From Halomonas salipaludis (GTDB lineage: Bacteria; Pseudomonadota; Gammaproteobacteria; Pseudomonadales; Halomonadaceae), in NCBI RefSeq assembly GCF_002286975.1, contig NZ_NSKB01000003.1, forward strand, positions 310,001 through 374,000: a stretch of 64,000 bases of DNA, given 5' to 3'. A program made the position numbers and the translations under genes. Below are positions 56,482-64,000 of this stretch, piece by piece (positions within the stretch are counted from its first letter, which is position 1; every line of letters begins with the position of its first letter). The notes under the pieces were generated by a model. It was not told the DNA's origin. It was given only the letters and a program-made list of their open reading frames with translations, and ran no database searches.

Positions 56482-56510
56482 CTGCGGCCCGCCACCTCGG
56501 CGGGCCGCAG
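56482..56510. terminator. Hairpin after puuD
   Basis: A perfect 12-bp GC stem (CTGCGGCCCGCC / GGCGGGCCGCAG) with a 5-base loop, 24 bases after puuD. No T run follows, so it may be a weak terminator or a protective hairpin before the GntR gene. Confidence 0.5.
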
Positions 56511-56527
56511 TCGTATCGGCTGTCGCG

Positions 56528-56542
56528 ATGTGTATACAATGA
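56528..56542. promoter_or_regulatory. TGTATACA palindrome before the first GntR/FCD gene
   Basis: ATGTGTATACAATGA holds the palindrome TGTATACA (56531-56538), overlapping a TACAAT -10-like hexamer (56535-56540), about 60 bases before the gene. Position suggests self-repression. Confidence 0.5.
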
Positions 56543-56599
56543 ACGCATGACACATGCAGCGGCCTTCGATTCACTGCCCTGCGTCAACGACGAGGAGAG

Positions 56600-57355
56600 A
56601 TGCCCATCATGACCCAGCGACAGCCTGCCTCCACGGCGGCGCCCAGCGATGACAAGCCACGCAAGCGCCTGGGCAAGAACGGCGACGGCGCCGAGCGTCA
56701 CGATGCCATCTACCGCTCGATCAGCGATGCCATCATCGAGCATCGCCTGAAACCCGGTGCGCGGCTGCGTGAGGATGCCCTTGCCGAGGTGTTCGGGGTC
56801 AGCCGTACCGGCATCCGCAAGATTCTACAGCGCCTGGCGCTGGAGCAACTGGTCACCCTGACCCCGCGCCGCGGGGCCAGCGTAACGCGGCCCACCGCAG
56901 AGGAGGCCAAGGACGTCTTCGATGCCCGCCAGATGGTCGAATGCGGCCTGATGCCGGCCACGGCGCAGCACATGACCCCAGAGGACGCTACTGCGCTGCG
57001 CGATATGGCGCGCCGCGAGCGCGAGGCGTTGCGCGCTGGTCAACAGAGCACCGCGATCAAGCTCTCGGCGGCCTTCCACGAGCGTCTGGCCCGGCTCTCG
57101 GGTAATGCCACCCTGGCCGAGTTCGTGGGCAGGCTGTGCTCGCGCTCGTCGCTGATCCTCGCCGTCTACGGCAACCCCGGCCACCTGGGCTGCGAGTCCC
57201 ACGACCACGACGAGCTGATCCGCTTCCTCGAGGCGGGCGATGGGGAGCGCGCCGCGGCCTTTATGGGCCGCCATCTCAAGGCCATCGAGGCCTCGCTGTC
57301 GATCGTCGAGGAAGTCGAAGAGGTGCCTGACCTGCAGCGCATCTTCGGCGGTTGA
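56600..57355 (+). CDS. GntR-family regulator, FCD subfamily (copy 1)
   Basis: A 251-residue regulator. A basic leader rich in Ser/Lys is followed by a GntR winged helix (~residues 33-100: LREDALAEVFGVSRTGIRKILQRLALE, then TLTPRRGASVTRP) and an FCD ligand domain (~105-235) with FHERLARLSGN and AFMGRHLKAIEASL, where metal-binding His residues are expected. The partial gene at the window end is roughly four-fifths identical by eye. It lies between puuD and the ABC importer and probably controls purine or importer genes. The start is ATG 56600 or 56609; GAGGAG is placed ambiguously. Confidence 0.91.
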   Translation: MPIMTQRQPASTAAPSDDKPRKRLGKNGDGAERHDAIYRSISDAIIEHRLKPGARLREDALAEVFGVSRTGIRKILQRLALEQLVTLTPRRGASVTRPTAEEAKDVFDARQMVECGLMPATAQHMTPEDATALRDMARREREALRAGQQSTAIKLSAAFHERLARLSGNATLAEFVGRLCSRSSLILAVYGNPGHLGCESHDHDELIRFLEAGDGERAAAFMGRHLKAIEASLSIVEEVEEVPDLQRIFGG

Positions 57356-57681
57356 GCCCAGCCTACAGTGCCCAAGTAAGGTGCCCGGCGTGGCATAAAT
57401 GCCGCATATTGGTGCATTGGCAGGGGTGGGCGCTCTATTTGCCGCCGCGACTACCACCGCGCGATTGACGAAGAATAAGCCCGCTGCTTGGATGACCAGA
57501 CGCCGCCAAGCTATTGTTGTATACGAGATTGTGCTCTTTTTGTATTTTAGACTTATGCGATGTTGCCGGATGCAAGCGCTGAGTCTGGCAAAAACTGGCC
57601 CCTCTTTTGCATTAACCCCTCAAGCAGTACAGGCGATGCCGCGTCGCCTGGCTGGTAAACCCACGAGGGGAGAGTGCAACA
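57356..57681. other. 326-base gene-free leader region of the ABC importer
   Basis: No coding sequence is apparent. The region is AT-richer than its flanks, with TTGTATACGA at 57517-57526 and TTTTTGTATTTTAG at 57537-57550 as promoter/operator-like elements. A further GTATACAAAAAA begins at 57685, right at the importer's start codon. Confidence 0.55.
57517..57526. promoter_or_regulatory. GTATAC-type site upstream of the ABC importer
   Basis: TTGTATACGA carries core GTATAC at 57519-57524, 160 bases upstream of the importer's first gene, in an AT-rich promoter-like stretch. A second core (57685-57690) overlaps the start codon region. Confidence 0.45.
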
Positions 57682-59313
57682 ATGGTATACAAAAAAAGTG
57701 CGCAAACCTGGCGCCGGGTGGTGCCTGTCGCCGCCCTGAGTCTCGGCCTCGCCGTGCTGGCGTCGCCGACCACCGTCCAGGCCGAGCAGACCCTACGCAT
57801 CGCCATGACGGCGTCGGACATTCCGCTGACCACCGGCCAGCCGGATAGCGGCTTCGAAGGCTACCGCTTCGTTGGCTACACCATCTACGATGCGCTGATC
57901 AACTGGGACATGTCGTCCGCCGATGACATCAGCGGCCTGACCCCGGGGCTGGCCGAGTCCTGGGAGATCGACGAGGACGACCAGCAGGTGTGGTACTTCC
58001 ACCTGCGCGAGGGCGTTACCTTCCATGATGGCAGCGACTGGAACGCCGACGCTGCGATCTGGAACCTCGACAAGGTCTATGACGAGGATTCGCCGCAGTT
58101 CGATGCTCGCCAGGCCGGCAACGTGCGCGGCCGTATTCCTTCGATGGATGGCTACGAGAAGGTCGACGACTACACCATCAGCTTCACCACCAGCGAGCCG
58201 GACGCCTGGTTCCCCTATCAGCTGACCTTCCTGCTGTTCTCCAGCCCCGCGCAGTGGGAAGCGCTGGACGGCGACTGGGATGAGTTCGCTCGTCAGCCCT
58301 CCGGTACCGGCCCCTTCAAGCTGACGCGCCTGGTACCCCGCGAGCGCGCCGTGCTCGAGCCCTTTGCCGACTACTGGGACGCCGATCGCGTACCCCAGGT
58401 CGACCGCGTCGAGCTACTGCCGATGCCGGAGTCGAGCAGCCGTACCTCGGCGCTGCTCTCCGATCAGGTCGACTGGATCGAGTCGCCGGCGGCGGACGCC
58501 ATCGCGCGCATGGAGTCCCAGGGCATGGTCATTACCAGCAACCCCTATCCGCACACCTGGCCCTACCAGTTCTCGATGCTCGAGGGCAGCCCGTGGCGCG
58601 ATATCAACGTCCGCAAGGCGGCCAACCTGGCGGTGGACCGTGAAGGCCTCGAGTCGCTGCTGGGTGGCATGATGGTGCCGGCGGTAGGCACGGTGACCCC
58701 GGATCACCCCTGGTTCGGTGAGCCCGAGTTCGAGATCGGCTACGACCCCGACGAGGCGCGCCGCCTGTTGGCGGAGAGCGGCTATGGTCCGGACAACCCG
58801 GTCGAGATCAAGGTACTGATCTCCACCTCGGGCTCCGGCCAGATGCAGCCGCTGGCGATGAACGAGTACATCCAGCAGACCTTCGCCGAAGTCGGCATCG
58901 AGCTGGAGTTCGAAGTGCTCGACTGGGAGTCGCTGTTCCCCAACTGGCGGCGCGGCGCCGATCACGAGACCAGCCTCGAGGCGCATGCCACCAACATCAC
59001 CTTCGGCTGGCTCGACCCCTTCGCCGCCTTCTACCGCTTCATGCACTCCAGCATGGCGCCGCCCAACGGCTTCAACTGGGGCTATATGGACGACCCCGAG
59101 TATGACCGGCTGCTCGACGAGGCCAAGGTGACCTTCGATCAGGAGGCCCAGGATGCGCTGCTGGCCGAGTTCCATGCGCGCATGGTCGACGATGCCGCCT
59201 GGCTGTGGGTGGCCCACGACGTCGGGCCGCGGGCCATGAATCCCCGCGTGCAGGGCTTCGTGCAGGCCCAGAACTGGTTCCAGGACCTGACCCCGGTTTA
59301 CATCGAAGAGTGA
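57682..59313 (+). CDS. ABC importer, dipeptide-type substrate-binding protein
   Basis: A 543-residue SBP family 5 (DppA/OppA-type) periplasmic protein. A signal peptide (~1-34, ending TVQA) is followed by the family blocks LTPGLAESWEIDEDDQQVWYFHLREGVTFHDG near residue 75 and GTGPFKL near residue 210. Family members bind peptides, nickel, glycosides or other solutes, so the substrate cannot be read from sequence; being next to urate genes and flanked by two FCD regulators, a purine-derived or ureide solute is conceivable. GGGGAG lies 10 bases before the ATG. A hairpin follows that may lower expression of the downstream genes. Confidence 0.92.
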   Translation: MVYKKSAQTWRRVVPVAALSLGLAVLASPTTVQAEQTLRIAMTASDIPLTTGQPDSGFEGYRFVGYTIYDALINWDMSSADDISGLTPGLAESWEIDEDDQQVWYFHLREGVTFHDGSDWNADAAIWNLDKVYDEDSPQFDARQAGNVRGRIPSMDGYEKVDDYTISFTTSEPDAWFPYQLTFLLFSSPAQWEALDGDWDEFARQPSGTGPFKLTRLVPRERAVLEPFADYWDADRVPQVDRVELLPMPESSSRTSALLSDQVDWIESPAADAIARMESQGMVITSNPYPHTWPYQFSMLEGSPWRDINVRKAANLAVDREGLESLLGGMMVPAVGTVTPDHPWFGEPEFEIGYDPDEARRLLAESGYGPDNPVEIKVLISTSGSGQMQPLAMNEYIQQTFAEVGIELEFEVLDWESLFPNWRRGADHETSLEAHATNITFGWLDPFAAFYRFMHSSMAPPNGFNWGYMDDPEYDRLLDEAKVTFDQEAQDALLAEFHARMVDDAAWLWVAHDVGPRAMNPRVQGFVQAQNWFQDLTPVYIEE

Positions 59314-59325
59314 GCCGCGCAGCGC

Positions 59326-59351
59326 CACGGCGGCTGAGCACTGCCGCCGTG
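59326..59351 (+). other. Intercistronic hairpin between binding protein and permease
   Basis: A perfect 9-bp stem (CACGGCGGC / GCCGCCGTG) with an 8-base loop lies 12 bases after the binding-protein stop. Such hairpins commonly protect the upstream message and give more binding protein than membrane subunits. No T run. Confidence 0.55.
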
Positions 59352-59373
59352 TTGCTGCCCGCCTGGAGATCGC

Positions 59374-60327
59374 ATGCCTATCTATTTCCTCAAGCGCGTG
59401 CTCTACGTCATCCCGATTACCTTGGCGGTGAGTTTCTTCTGCTTCTCGCTGGTCCACCTCTCCCCGGGCGACCCGATGGACGCGGTGGTCTCCCCCGACG
59501 CCCCGTCGGAGGTGGTGGCGATGGTGCAGCGCGCCTACGGCTTCGACCGTCCGCTACCCGAACAGTACGGTCGCTGGGTGCTGCGCGCGGTGCAGGGCGA
59601 CCTGGGGCTGTCGGCGGCCAACGGCCGCGCGGTCACCGCCGAGGTCTTCAGTGCCCTGAAGAACACCCTGTTGCTGGCCTTTGCCGCCTCGCTGATCGGT
59701 TTCACCCTGGGCTGTGTGTTCGGCACCCTGGCCGGCTACTTCCAGGGTTCGCTGCTGGATAGGCTGGTCACTGGTCTAGCGGTGGGCGGCGTCAGCGTGC
59801 CGCACTACTGGCTGGGTATGCTGCTGGTGATCATCTTCTCGGTGGAGCTCAACTGGCTGCCCTCCTCCGGGGCCGGGCCCGGCAGCTCCAGCGACTGGGC
59901 CTTCGAGTGGGCCTATCTGCGCCACCTGATCCTGCCCGCGGTGACCCTGTCGGTGATTCCCATGGGCGTGGTCACGCGCACCGTACGCGCCATGGTCGCC
60001 GATATCCTGGCCCACGAGTTCGTCGAGGCGCTGCGCGCCAAGGGCATGGCGGAGCGCCAGGTGTTTCGCCATGTGGTCAAGAACGTGGCGCCCACCGCAC
60101 TGGCGGTGATGGGCCTGCAGCTGGGCTACCTGCTCGGCGGGTCGATCCTGGTCGAGACGGTGTTCTCGTGGCCGGGCACCGGGCTGCTGCTCAACAACGC
60201 CATCTTCCAGCGCGACCTGCCGATTCTGCAGGGCACCATCCTGGTGCTGGCGCTGTTTTTCGTGATGCTCAACCTTATTGTCGATCTGGCCCAGGCGCGC
60301 CTGGATCCCCGGATCCAGCGCGGCTGA
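59374..60327 (+). CDS. ABC importer permease (DppB-type)
   Basis: A 317-residue inner-membrane permease with six predicted spans. The N-terminus IYFLKRVLYVIPI, the conserved LSPGDP near residue 30, and the EAA-type loop EALRAKGMAERQVFRHVVKN near residue 220, which contacts the ATPases, are visible. It pairs with the next permease to form the pore. Confidence 0.94.
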   Translation: MPIYFLKRVLYVIPITLAVSFFCFSLVHLSPGDPMDAVVSPDAPSEVVAMVQRAYGFDRPLPEQYGRWVLRAVQGDLGLSAANGRAVTAEVFSALKNTLLLAFAASLIGFTLGCVFGTLAGYFQGSLLDRLVTGLAVGGVSVPHYWLGMLLVIIFSVELNWLPSSGAGPGSSSDWAFEWAYLRHLILPAVTLSVIPMGVVTRTVRAMVADILAHEFVEALRAKGMAERQVFRHVVKNVAPTALAVMGLQLGYLLGGSILVETVFSWPGTGLLLNNAIFQRDLPILQGTILVLALFFVMLNLIVDLAQARLDPRIQRG

Positions 60328-60345
60328 CCGGCCGAGGAGTACGCT

Positions 60346-61236
60346 ATGTCACTGACGCTCGATGGCGGCCAGACGGTCGCGCCAGTGCCCGCCGCGGTAC
60401 AGGGCTACTGGGGGGCGGTGTTCGGCCGCCTGCGCCGCGACCCGGTCGCACTGGTCTCCGGCATCGTACTGCTACTGATCGTGCTGGCGGCGCTGTTTGC
60501 GCCGTGGCTGGCCCCGGCCAATCCGTTCCAGACCAGCATGCTCAATCGCCTGCAGCCGATCGGTTCGCCGGGCTATCCGCTGGGCAGCGACGAGCTGGGG
60601 CGCGACGTGCTGTCGCGGCTGATACACGGTGCCCGGCTATCGCTGCTGATCGGCGTGATGCCGGTGATCAACGCCTTCGTGATTGGCAGCGCCATCGGCA
60701 TCGTCGCCGGCTTCGTCGGCGGCAAGACCAACAGCGTGATCATGCGCGTGATCGACGTCTTCTACGCCTTTCCCGCGGTGCTGCTAGCGGTGGCGCTGGC
60801 CGGGGCGCTGGGGGCCGGGCTGGTCAACTCGCTGCTGTCGCTGACCATCGTCTTTATCCCGCCGATTGCCCGGGTCGCGGAGAGCGTCACCACCCAGGTG
60901 CGCAGCGTCGACTACATCGAGGCGGCCCGCGCCAGCGGCGCGCGCAGCCTGACCATCATCCGCCGCCATGTGCTGGGCAATGTGCTGGGGCTGATCTTCG
61001 TCTACGCCACCTCGTTGATCAGCGTCAGCATGATCCTCGCCTCGGGGCTCTCCTTCCTGGGGCTGGGCGCCAGGCCGCCGATGCCCGAGTGGGGGCTGAT
61101 GCTCAACACCATGCGCGACGCCATCTACGTCAATCCCTGGGTAGCGGTGCTGCCGGGAATGATGATCTTCACGGTGTCGATCTGCTTCAACATGCTCAGC
61201 GACGGGCTGCGCTCGGCCATGGACGTCAAGCTATGA
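60346..61236 (+). CDS. ABC importer permease (DppC-type)
   Basis: A 296-residue second permease. It has an N-terminal span near residue 40, the DppC signature PLGSDELGRDVLSRLIHGAR near residue 80, and the EAA loop DYIEAARASGARSLTIIRRHVL near residue 190. Eighteen bases follow the DppB-type gene, and its stop overlaps the first ATPase gene as ATGA. Confidence 0.94.
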   Translation: MSLTLDGGQTVAPVPAAVQGYWGAVFGRLRRDPVALVSGIVLLLIVLAALFAPWLAPANPFQTSMLNRLQPIGSPGYPLGSDELGRDVLSRLIHGARLSLLIGVMPVINAFVIGSAIGIVAGFVGGKTNSVIMRVIDVFYAFPAVLLAVALAGALGAGLVNSLLSLTIVFIPPIARVAESVTTQVRSVDYIEAARASGARSLTIIRRHVLGNVLGLIFVYATSLISVSMILASGLSFLGLGARPPMPEWGLMLNTMRDAIYVNPWVAVLPGMMIFTVSICFNMLSDGLRSAMDVKL

Positions 61237-62306
61237 CCAACTCGCTACCGCTTTCCCGGCACGATGCACTCGACCGCGGCGGCAAGGCGCAGCCGCTGCT
61301 GCGGGTGCGCGGCCTCCAGAAACACTTCACCATCTCCCGCGGCGGGATGGGCCGCCAGGCGAAACGGGTGCACGCCGTGGACGGCGTCGACTTCGAGGTC
61401 TACAAGGGCGAGACACTCGGCATCGTCGGCGAGTCCGGCTGCGGCAAGTCGACCACCGCGCGGCTGCTCATGCAGCTGCTGGCCGCGGATCACGGCGAGA
61501 TGGTCTTCGACGGCGACGCCATCGGCCAGCGCGGCGGCATCTCGGTACGTGAGATGCGCCGTCAGGTGCAGATGGTGTTCCAGAACTCCTACGCCTCGCT
61601 CAATCCACGCATGAGCGTCGAGGATTCGATCGCCTTCGGCCCCCAGGTACACGGCGTGAGTCGCCGCGAATCGCGCCAGCGGGCCCGCCGCCTGCTCGAT
61701 CAGGTGGGGTTGTCGCCCAACCTGTTCGCTCACCGCTACCCCCACGAGCTGTCCGGCGGCCAGCGCCAGCGGGTCAATATCGCCCGCGCACTGGCGCTGG
61801 AGCCGCGGCTGCTGATCCTCGACGAAGCGGTCTCGGCGCTCGACAAGTCGGTGGAGGCCCAGGTGCTCAACCTGCTGATGGATCTCAAGCAGGAGTATGG
61901 CCTGACCTACCTGTTCATCTCCCACGATCTCAACGTGGTGCGCTATATCAGCGACCGGGTAATGGTGATGTATCTCGGCAAGGTCGCCGAGATGGGTGAG
62001 GTGGAGACGCTCTACCGCGCCCCGGCGCACCCCTATACCCGGGCGCTGCTGACGGCGATGCCGTCGATGAATCCCGACCAGCGCACCCAGCAGGCGCCGC
62101 TCGCCGGCGACCCGCCCAACCCCATCGACCTGCCGCCGGGCTGTCGCTTCTGCCCACGCTGCCCGATGGTCGAGGATGCCTGCCGCGCCGCAGAGCCGGC
62201 GCTCGAAGACTGCGGTACCGCGCACCAGGTCGCCTGCCGGCGCGCCGATGAGGTGATGGCCGGCGCGGTGCCCGTCAAGCGCCTGTCAGAGGAGAGCCCG
62301 ACATGA
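61233..62306 (+). CDS. ABC importer ATPase (DppF-type)
   Basis: A 357-residue ATPase with Walker A GESGCGKST near residue 68, Q-loop FQNSYASLNPR, signature LSGGQRQRV, Walker B LLILDEAVSALD and the switch His in ISHDL. The C-terminal oligopeptide/dipeptide region holds the cysteines of GCRFCPRCP, which in such proteins can bind an iron-sulfur cluster. The start at 61233 overlaps the permease stop; a longer frame reaches back to 59907 but lies over the permeases. Confidence 0.94.
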   Translation: MTNSLPLSRHDALDRGGKAQPLLRVRGLQKHFTISRGGMGRQAKRVHAVDGVDFEVYKGETLGIVGESGCGKSTTARLLMQLLAADHGEMVFDGDAIGQRGGISVREMRRQVQMVFQNSYASLNPRMSVEDSIAFGPQVHGVSRRESRQRARRLLDQVGLSPNLFAHRYPHELSGGQRQRVNIARALALEPRLLILDEAVSALDKSVEAQVLNLLMDLKQEYGLTYLFISHDLNVVRYISDRVMVMYLGKVAEMGEVETLYRAPAHPYTRALLTAMPSMNPDQRTQQAPLAGDPPNPIDLPPGCRFCPRCPMVEDACRAAEPALEDCGTAHQVACRRADEVMAGAVPVKRLSEESPT

Positions 62307-63310
62307 CCCTAGCTGCTGCGAAGTCCGCCGCTACGGACACCAACCCGGCCCCGCTGGTCGAGATCAGCGACCTGACGGTGCGCTTTCGCACCCCGACCCG
62401 CCAGGTACACGCCGTCAACGGCGTCGACCTGACCCTCGAGCGCGGCGAGGTGCTGACCATCCTCGGCGAGAGTGGCTCCGGCAAGAGCGTCACCCTGCGC
62501 ACCCTGATGCGCCTGCTGCCGGAGCGTCGCACCCAGCTCTCGGGGCGTGTCAGCGTCGACGGCCAGGACGTGCTGGCCATGTCGCAGCGCCAGCTGACCC
62601 GCTTTCGCGGGCGCACGGCGTCGATGATCTTCCAGGAGCCGATGCTGGCCTTCGACCCGGTCTACCGCATCGGCGAGCAGATCGCCGAGACGGTGTGCCG
62701 CCATGAGGGAGTCAGCCACCGCGAGGGCATGGCGCGGGCACTGGAGCTGTTCGAGCTGGTACGTATCCCCTCGCCTCAGCGCCGCCTGGCCAACTACCCC
62801 CATGAACTTTCCGGGGGCATGAGTCAGCGGGCGATGATCGCGCTGGCGCTCTCCTGCCGGCCCAAGCTGCTGCTCGCCGACGAGCCGACCACGGCGCTGG
62901 ACGCCACGGTGCAGATCCAGATTCTGCTGCTGCTGCGCGACCTGCAGCGCGAGCTGGGGATGTCGGTGATCTTCGTCACCCACGACATGGGGGTCGCCAA
63001 TGAGATCTCCGATCGCATCGCGGTGATGTATGCCGGACGCATCGTCGAGTCGGGCCGGGTCGAGGAGCTGATTGGCGATCCGCAGCACCCCTATACCCAG
63101 GGCCTGATGGCATCGCGCGCCTCGGGAGCGCAGCGTGGTCAACGGCTGCAGGCGATTCCCGGGGCGCCGCCCGATCTCGCTGAACTGCCGCGAGGCTGCG
63201 CCTTCGCACCGCGCTGCCCAAAGGCCGGCGACGAGTGCCTGGCGGCGGTGCCTGCCTCACGAGGGTTGAGTGACACCCACTGGGCGGCCTGCTGCCGGCT
63301 GGGCGCCTGA
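62303..63310 (+). CDS. ABC importer ATPase (DppD-type)
   Basis: A 335-residue second ATPase with Walker A GESGSGKS near residue 56, signature LSGGMSQRA (typical of the DppD/OppD type), Walker B LLADEPTTALD and the switch His in VTHDMG. The C-terminal GCAFAPRCP is the matching cysteine region. Coupled to the DppF-type gene by ATGA; the regulator gene that follows is coupled to it by TGATG, so the regulator belongs to the operon. Confidence 0.94.
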   Translation: MTLAAAKSAATDTNPAPLVEISDLTVRFRTPTRQVHAVNGVDLTLERGEVLTILGESGSGKSVTLRTLMRLLPERRTQLSGRVSVDGQDVLAMSQRQLTRFRGRTASMIFQEPMLAFDPVYRIGEQIAETVCRHEGVSHREGMARALELFELVRIPSPQRRLANYPHELSGGMSQRAMIALALSCRPKLLLADEPTTALDATVQIQILLLLRDLQRELGMSVIFVTHDMGVANEISDRIAVMYAGRIVESGRVEELIGDPQHPYTQGLMASRASGAQRGQRLQAIPGAPPDLAELPRGCAFAPRCPKAGDECLAAVPASRGLSDTHWAACCRLGA

Positions 63311-64000
63311 TGGACGAATCGCGTCGAGGGGCATCCGCCGGGGGGCGCGGCAAGGATGGTGACGGTGCCGCGCGCCACGAGGCGATACATCGAGCGATCA
63401 GCGAGGCGATCATCGAGCAGCGCCTCAAGCCCGGTGCACGGCTGCGCGAGGACGCCCTGGCCGAAGTGTTCGGCGTCAGCCGTACCGGGATCCGCAAGAT
63501 CCTGCAGCGTCTGGCGCTGGAGCGCATGGTCACGCTAACACCGCGCCGCGGGGCCAGCGTGACCCGGCCTACCGTGGAGGAAGCCAGAGAGGTCTTCGCG
63601 GCGCGTCGGCTGGTCGAGTGCGGCTTGATGCCATGTGCCGCTGCCAATATCAGTCCTGCCGAAGCCGGCGCCCTGCGCGACCTGGCCCGCCGCGAGCATG
63701 AAGCGCTGCGGTCCGGTAAGCAGAGTACCGCGATCAAGCTCTCGGCGATGTTCCACGAGCGGCTGGCCCAGCTTGCCGGCAATGCCACCCTGGCCGAATT
63801 CGTGGCCGGGCTGTGCTCGCGCTCGTCGCTGATCCTCGCCGTCTACGGCCACCCCGGGCACCTGGGCTGCGAATCCCATGACCACAGCGAGCTGCTTCGG
63901 CTGCTCGAAGCAGGCAACGGCGAGCGCGCCGCGATTTTCATGCGCCGCCACCTCAAGGCCATCGAGGCCTCGCTGTCGGTGGTCGAGGAGCTGGAGGACG
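63310..64000 (+). CDS. GntR-family regulator, FCD subfamily (copy 2, cut by window end)
   Basis: At least 230 residues with no stop before the window ends. The N-terminal leader is shorter than in copy 1 and then the same winged helix (LREDALAEVFGVSRTGIRKILQRLALE) and FCD domain follow, very close to copy 1 throughout (LCSRSSLILAVYG, then GHLGCESHDH, HLKAIEASLS). The ATG overlaps the ATPase stop by one base, so it is translated as the last known gene of the importer operon. The two copies probably arose by duplication and may recognise the same or related operators. Confidence 0.92.
   Translation, partial: MDESRRGASAGGRGKDGDGAARHEAIHRAISEAIIEQRLKPGARLREDALAEVFGVSRTGIRKILQRLALERMVTLTPRRGASVTRPTVEEAREVFAARRLVECGLMPCAAANISPAEAGALRDLARREHEALRSGKQSTAIKLSAMFHERLAQLAGNATLAEFVAGLCSRSSLILAVYGHPGHLGCESHDHSELLRLLEAGNGERAAIFMRRHLKAIEASLSVVEELED

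Noticed and set aside
59907-62306. A 799-codon open frame that would fuse permease-region sequence to the DppF-type ATPase
   Set aside because: The first 440 codons lie out of frame over two real permease genes; the ATPase has its own ATG at 61233 overlapping the permease stop.

Overview
The window is the replication-origin region of a high-GC gammaproteobacterial chromosome, most like Halomonadaceae (Halomonas/Chromohalobacter). The evidence is the gene order mnmE-yidC-rnpA-rpmH / oriC / dnaA-dnaN-recF-gyrB, the gammaproteobacterial protein sequences, a 6S RNA between zapA and the 5-formyl-THF cyclo-ligase gene, and a gshB-tonB-yqgE-ruvX run of the kind found in pseudomonads. Genus assignment is inference. 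I saw no rRNA, tRNA, CRISPR array, insertion sequence or prophage; this is mostly core chromosome.

Layout. (1) 1-3.1 kb, + strand: end of rdgB, hemW, an OmpA-type lipoprotein and rlmJ. (2) 3.1-6.9 kb, - strand: mnmE, yidC, rnpA, rpmH; yidD is missing. (3) 6.95-7.44 kb: candidate oriC with DnaA boxes and an AT-rich stretch. (4) 7.4-13.7 kb, + strand: dnaA, dnaN, recF, gyrB. Five parS-type 16-mers lie between 10.5 and 14.5 kb, two of them inside recF. (5) 13.8-17.6 kb, - strand: gmhB, glyS, glyQ. (6) 17.7-30 kb: a lipopolysaccharide inner-core cluster (hldD, waaF, an OpgB-like transferase, a WaaE-like transferase, three more GT9 enzymes, one GT4, kdkA, hldE, waaA). With gmhB it holds most steps of ADP-heptose synthesis, Kdo transfer, Kdo phosphorylation and heptose addition. 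(7) 30-41.4 kb: rpiA, ilvA, a 31-residue membrane peptide gene, ygfA, 6S RNA and zapA, then ygfB-pepP-ubiH. A urate/xanthine-type permease gene sits between ubiH and ubiI. Next come the scar of a deleted ABC importer operon and a metallo-beta-lactamase-fold hydrolase. (8) 41.4-45.6 kb, - strand: ctpA-type protease, envC, gpmI. (9) 46-51.4 kb, + strand: rhodanese, secB, rsmE, an S1-domain protein, gshB, tonB, yqgE, ruvX. (10) 51.4-54.7 kb, - strand: a membrane protein, pyrB, an IclR regulator and uraD. (11) 54.8-64 kb, + strand: uraH, puuD, a GntR/FCD regulator, a five-gene dipeptide-type ABC importer and a second, very similar GntR/FCD regulator cut by the window end.

The most notable accessory theme is purine breakdown. 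Membrane urate oxidase (puuD), hydroxyisourate hydrolase (uraH), OHCU decarboxylase (uraD), a nucleobase permease 16 kb away, an IclR regulator and two paralogous FCD regulators form a plausible pathway from urate to allantoin. Palindromes built on GTATAC or GTGTACAC lie in front of the permease, uraD/uraH, the first FCD regulator and the ABC importer. This suggests one shared operator, a hypothesis from the sequence only.
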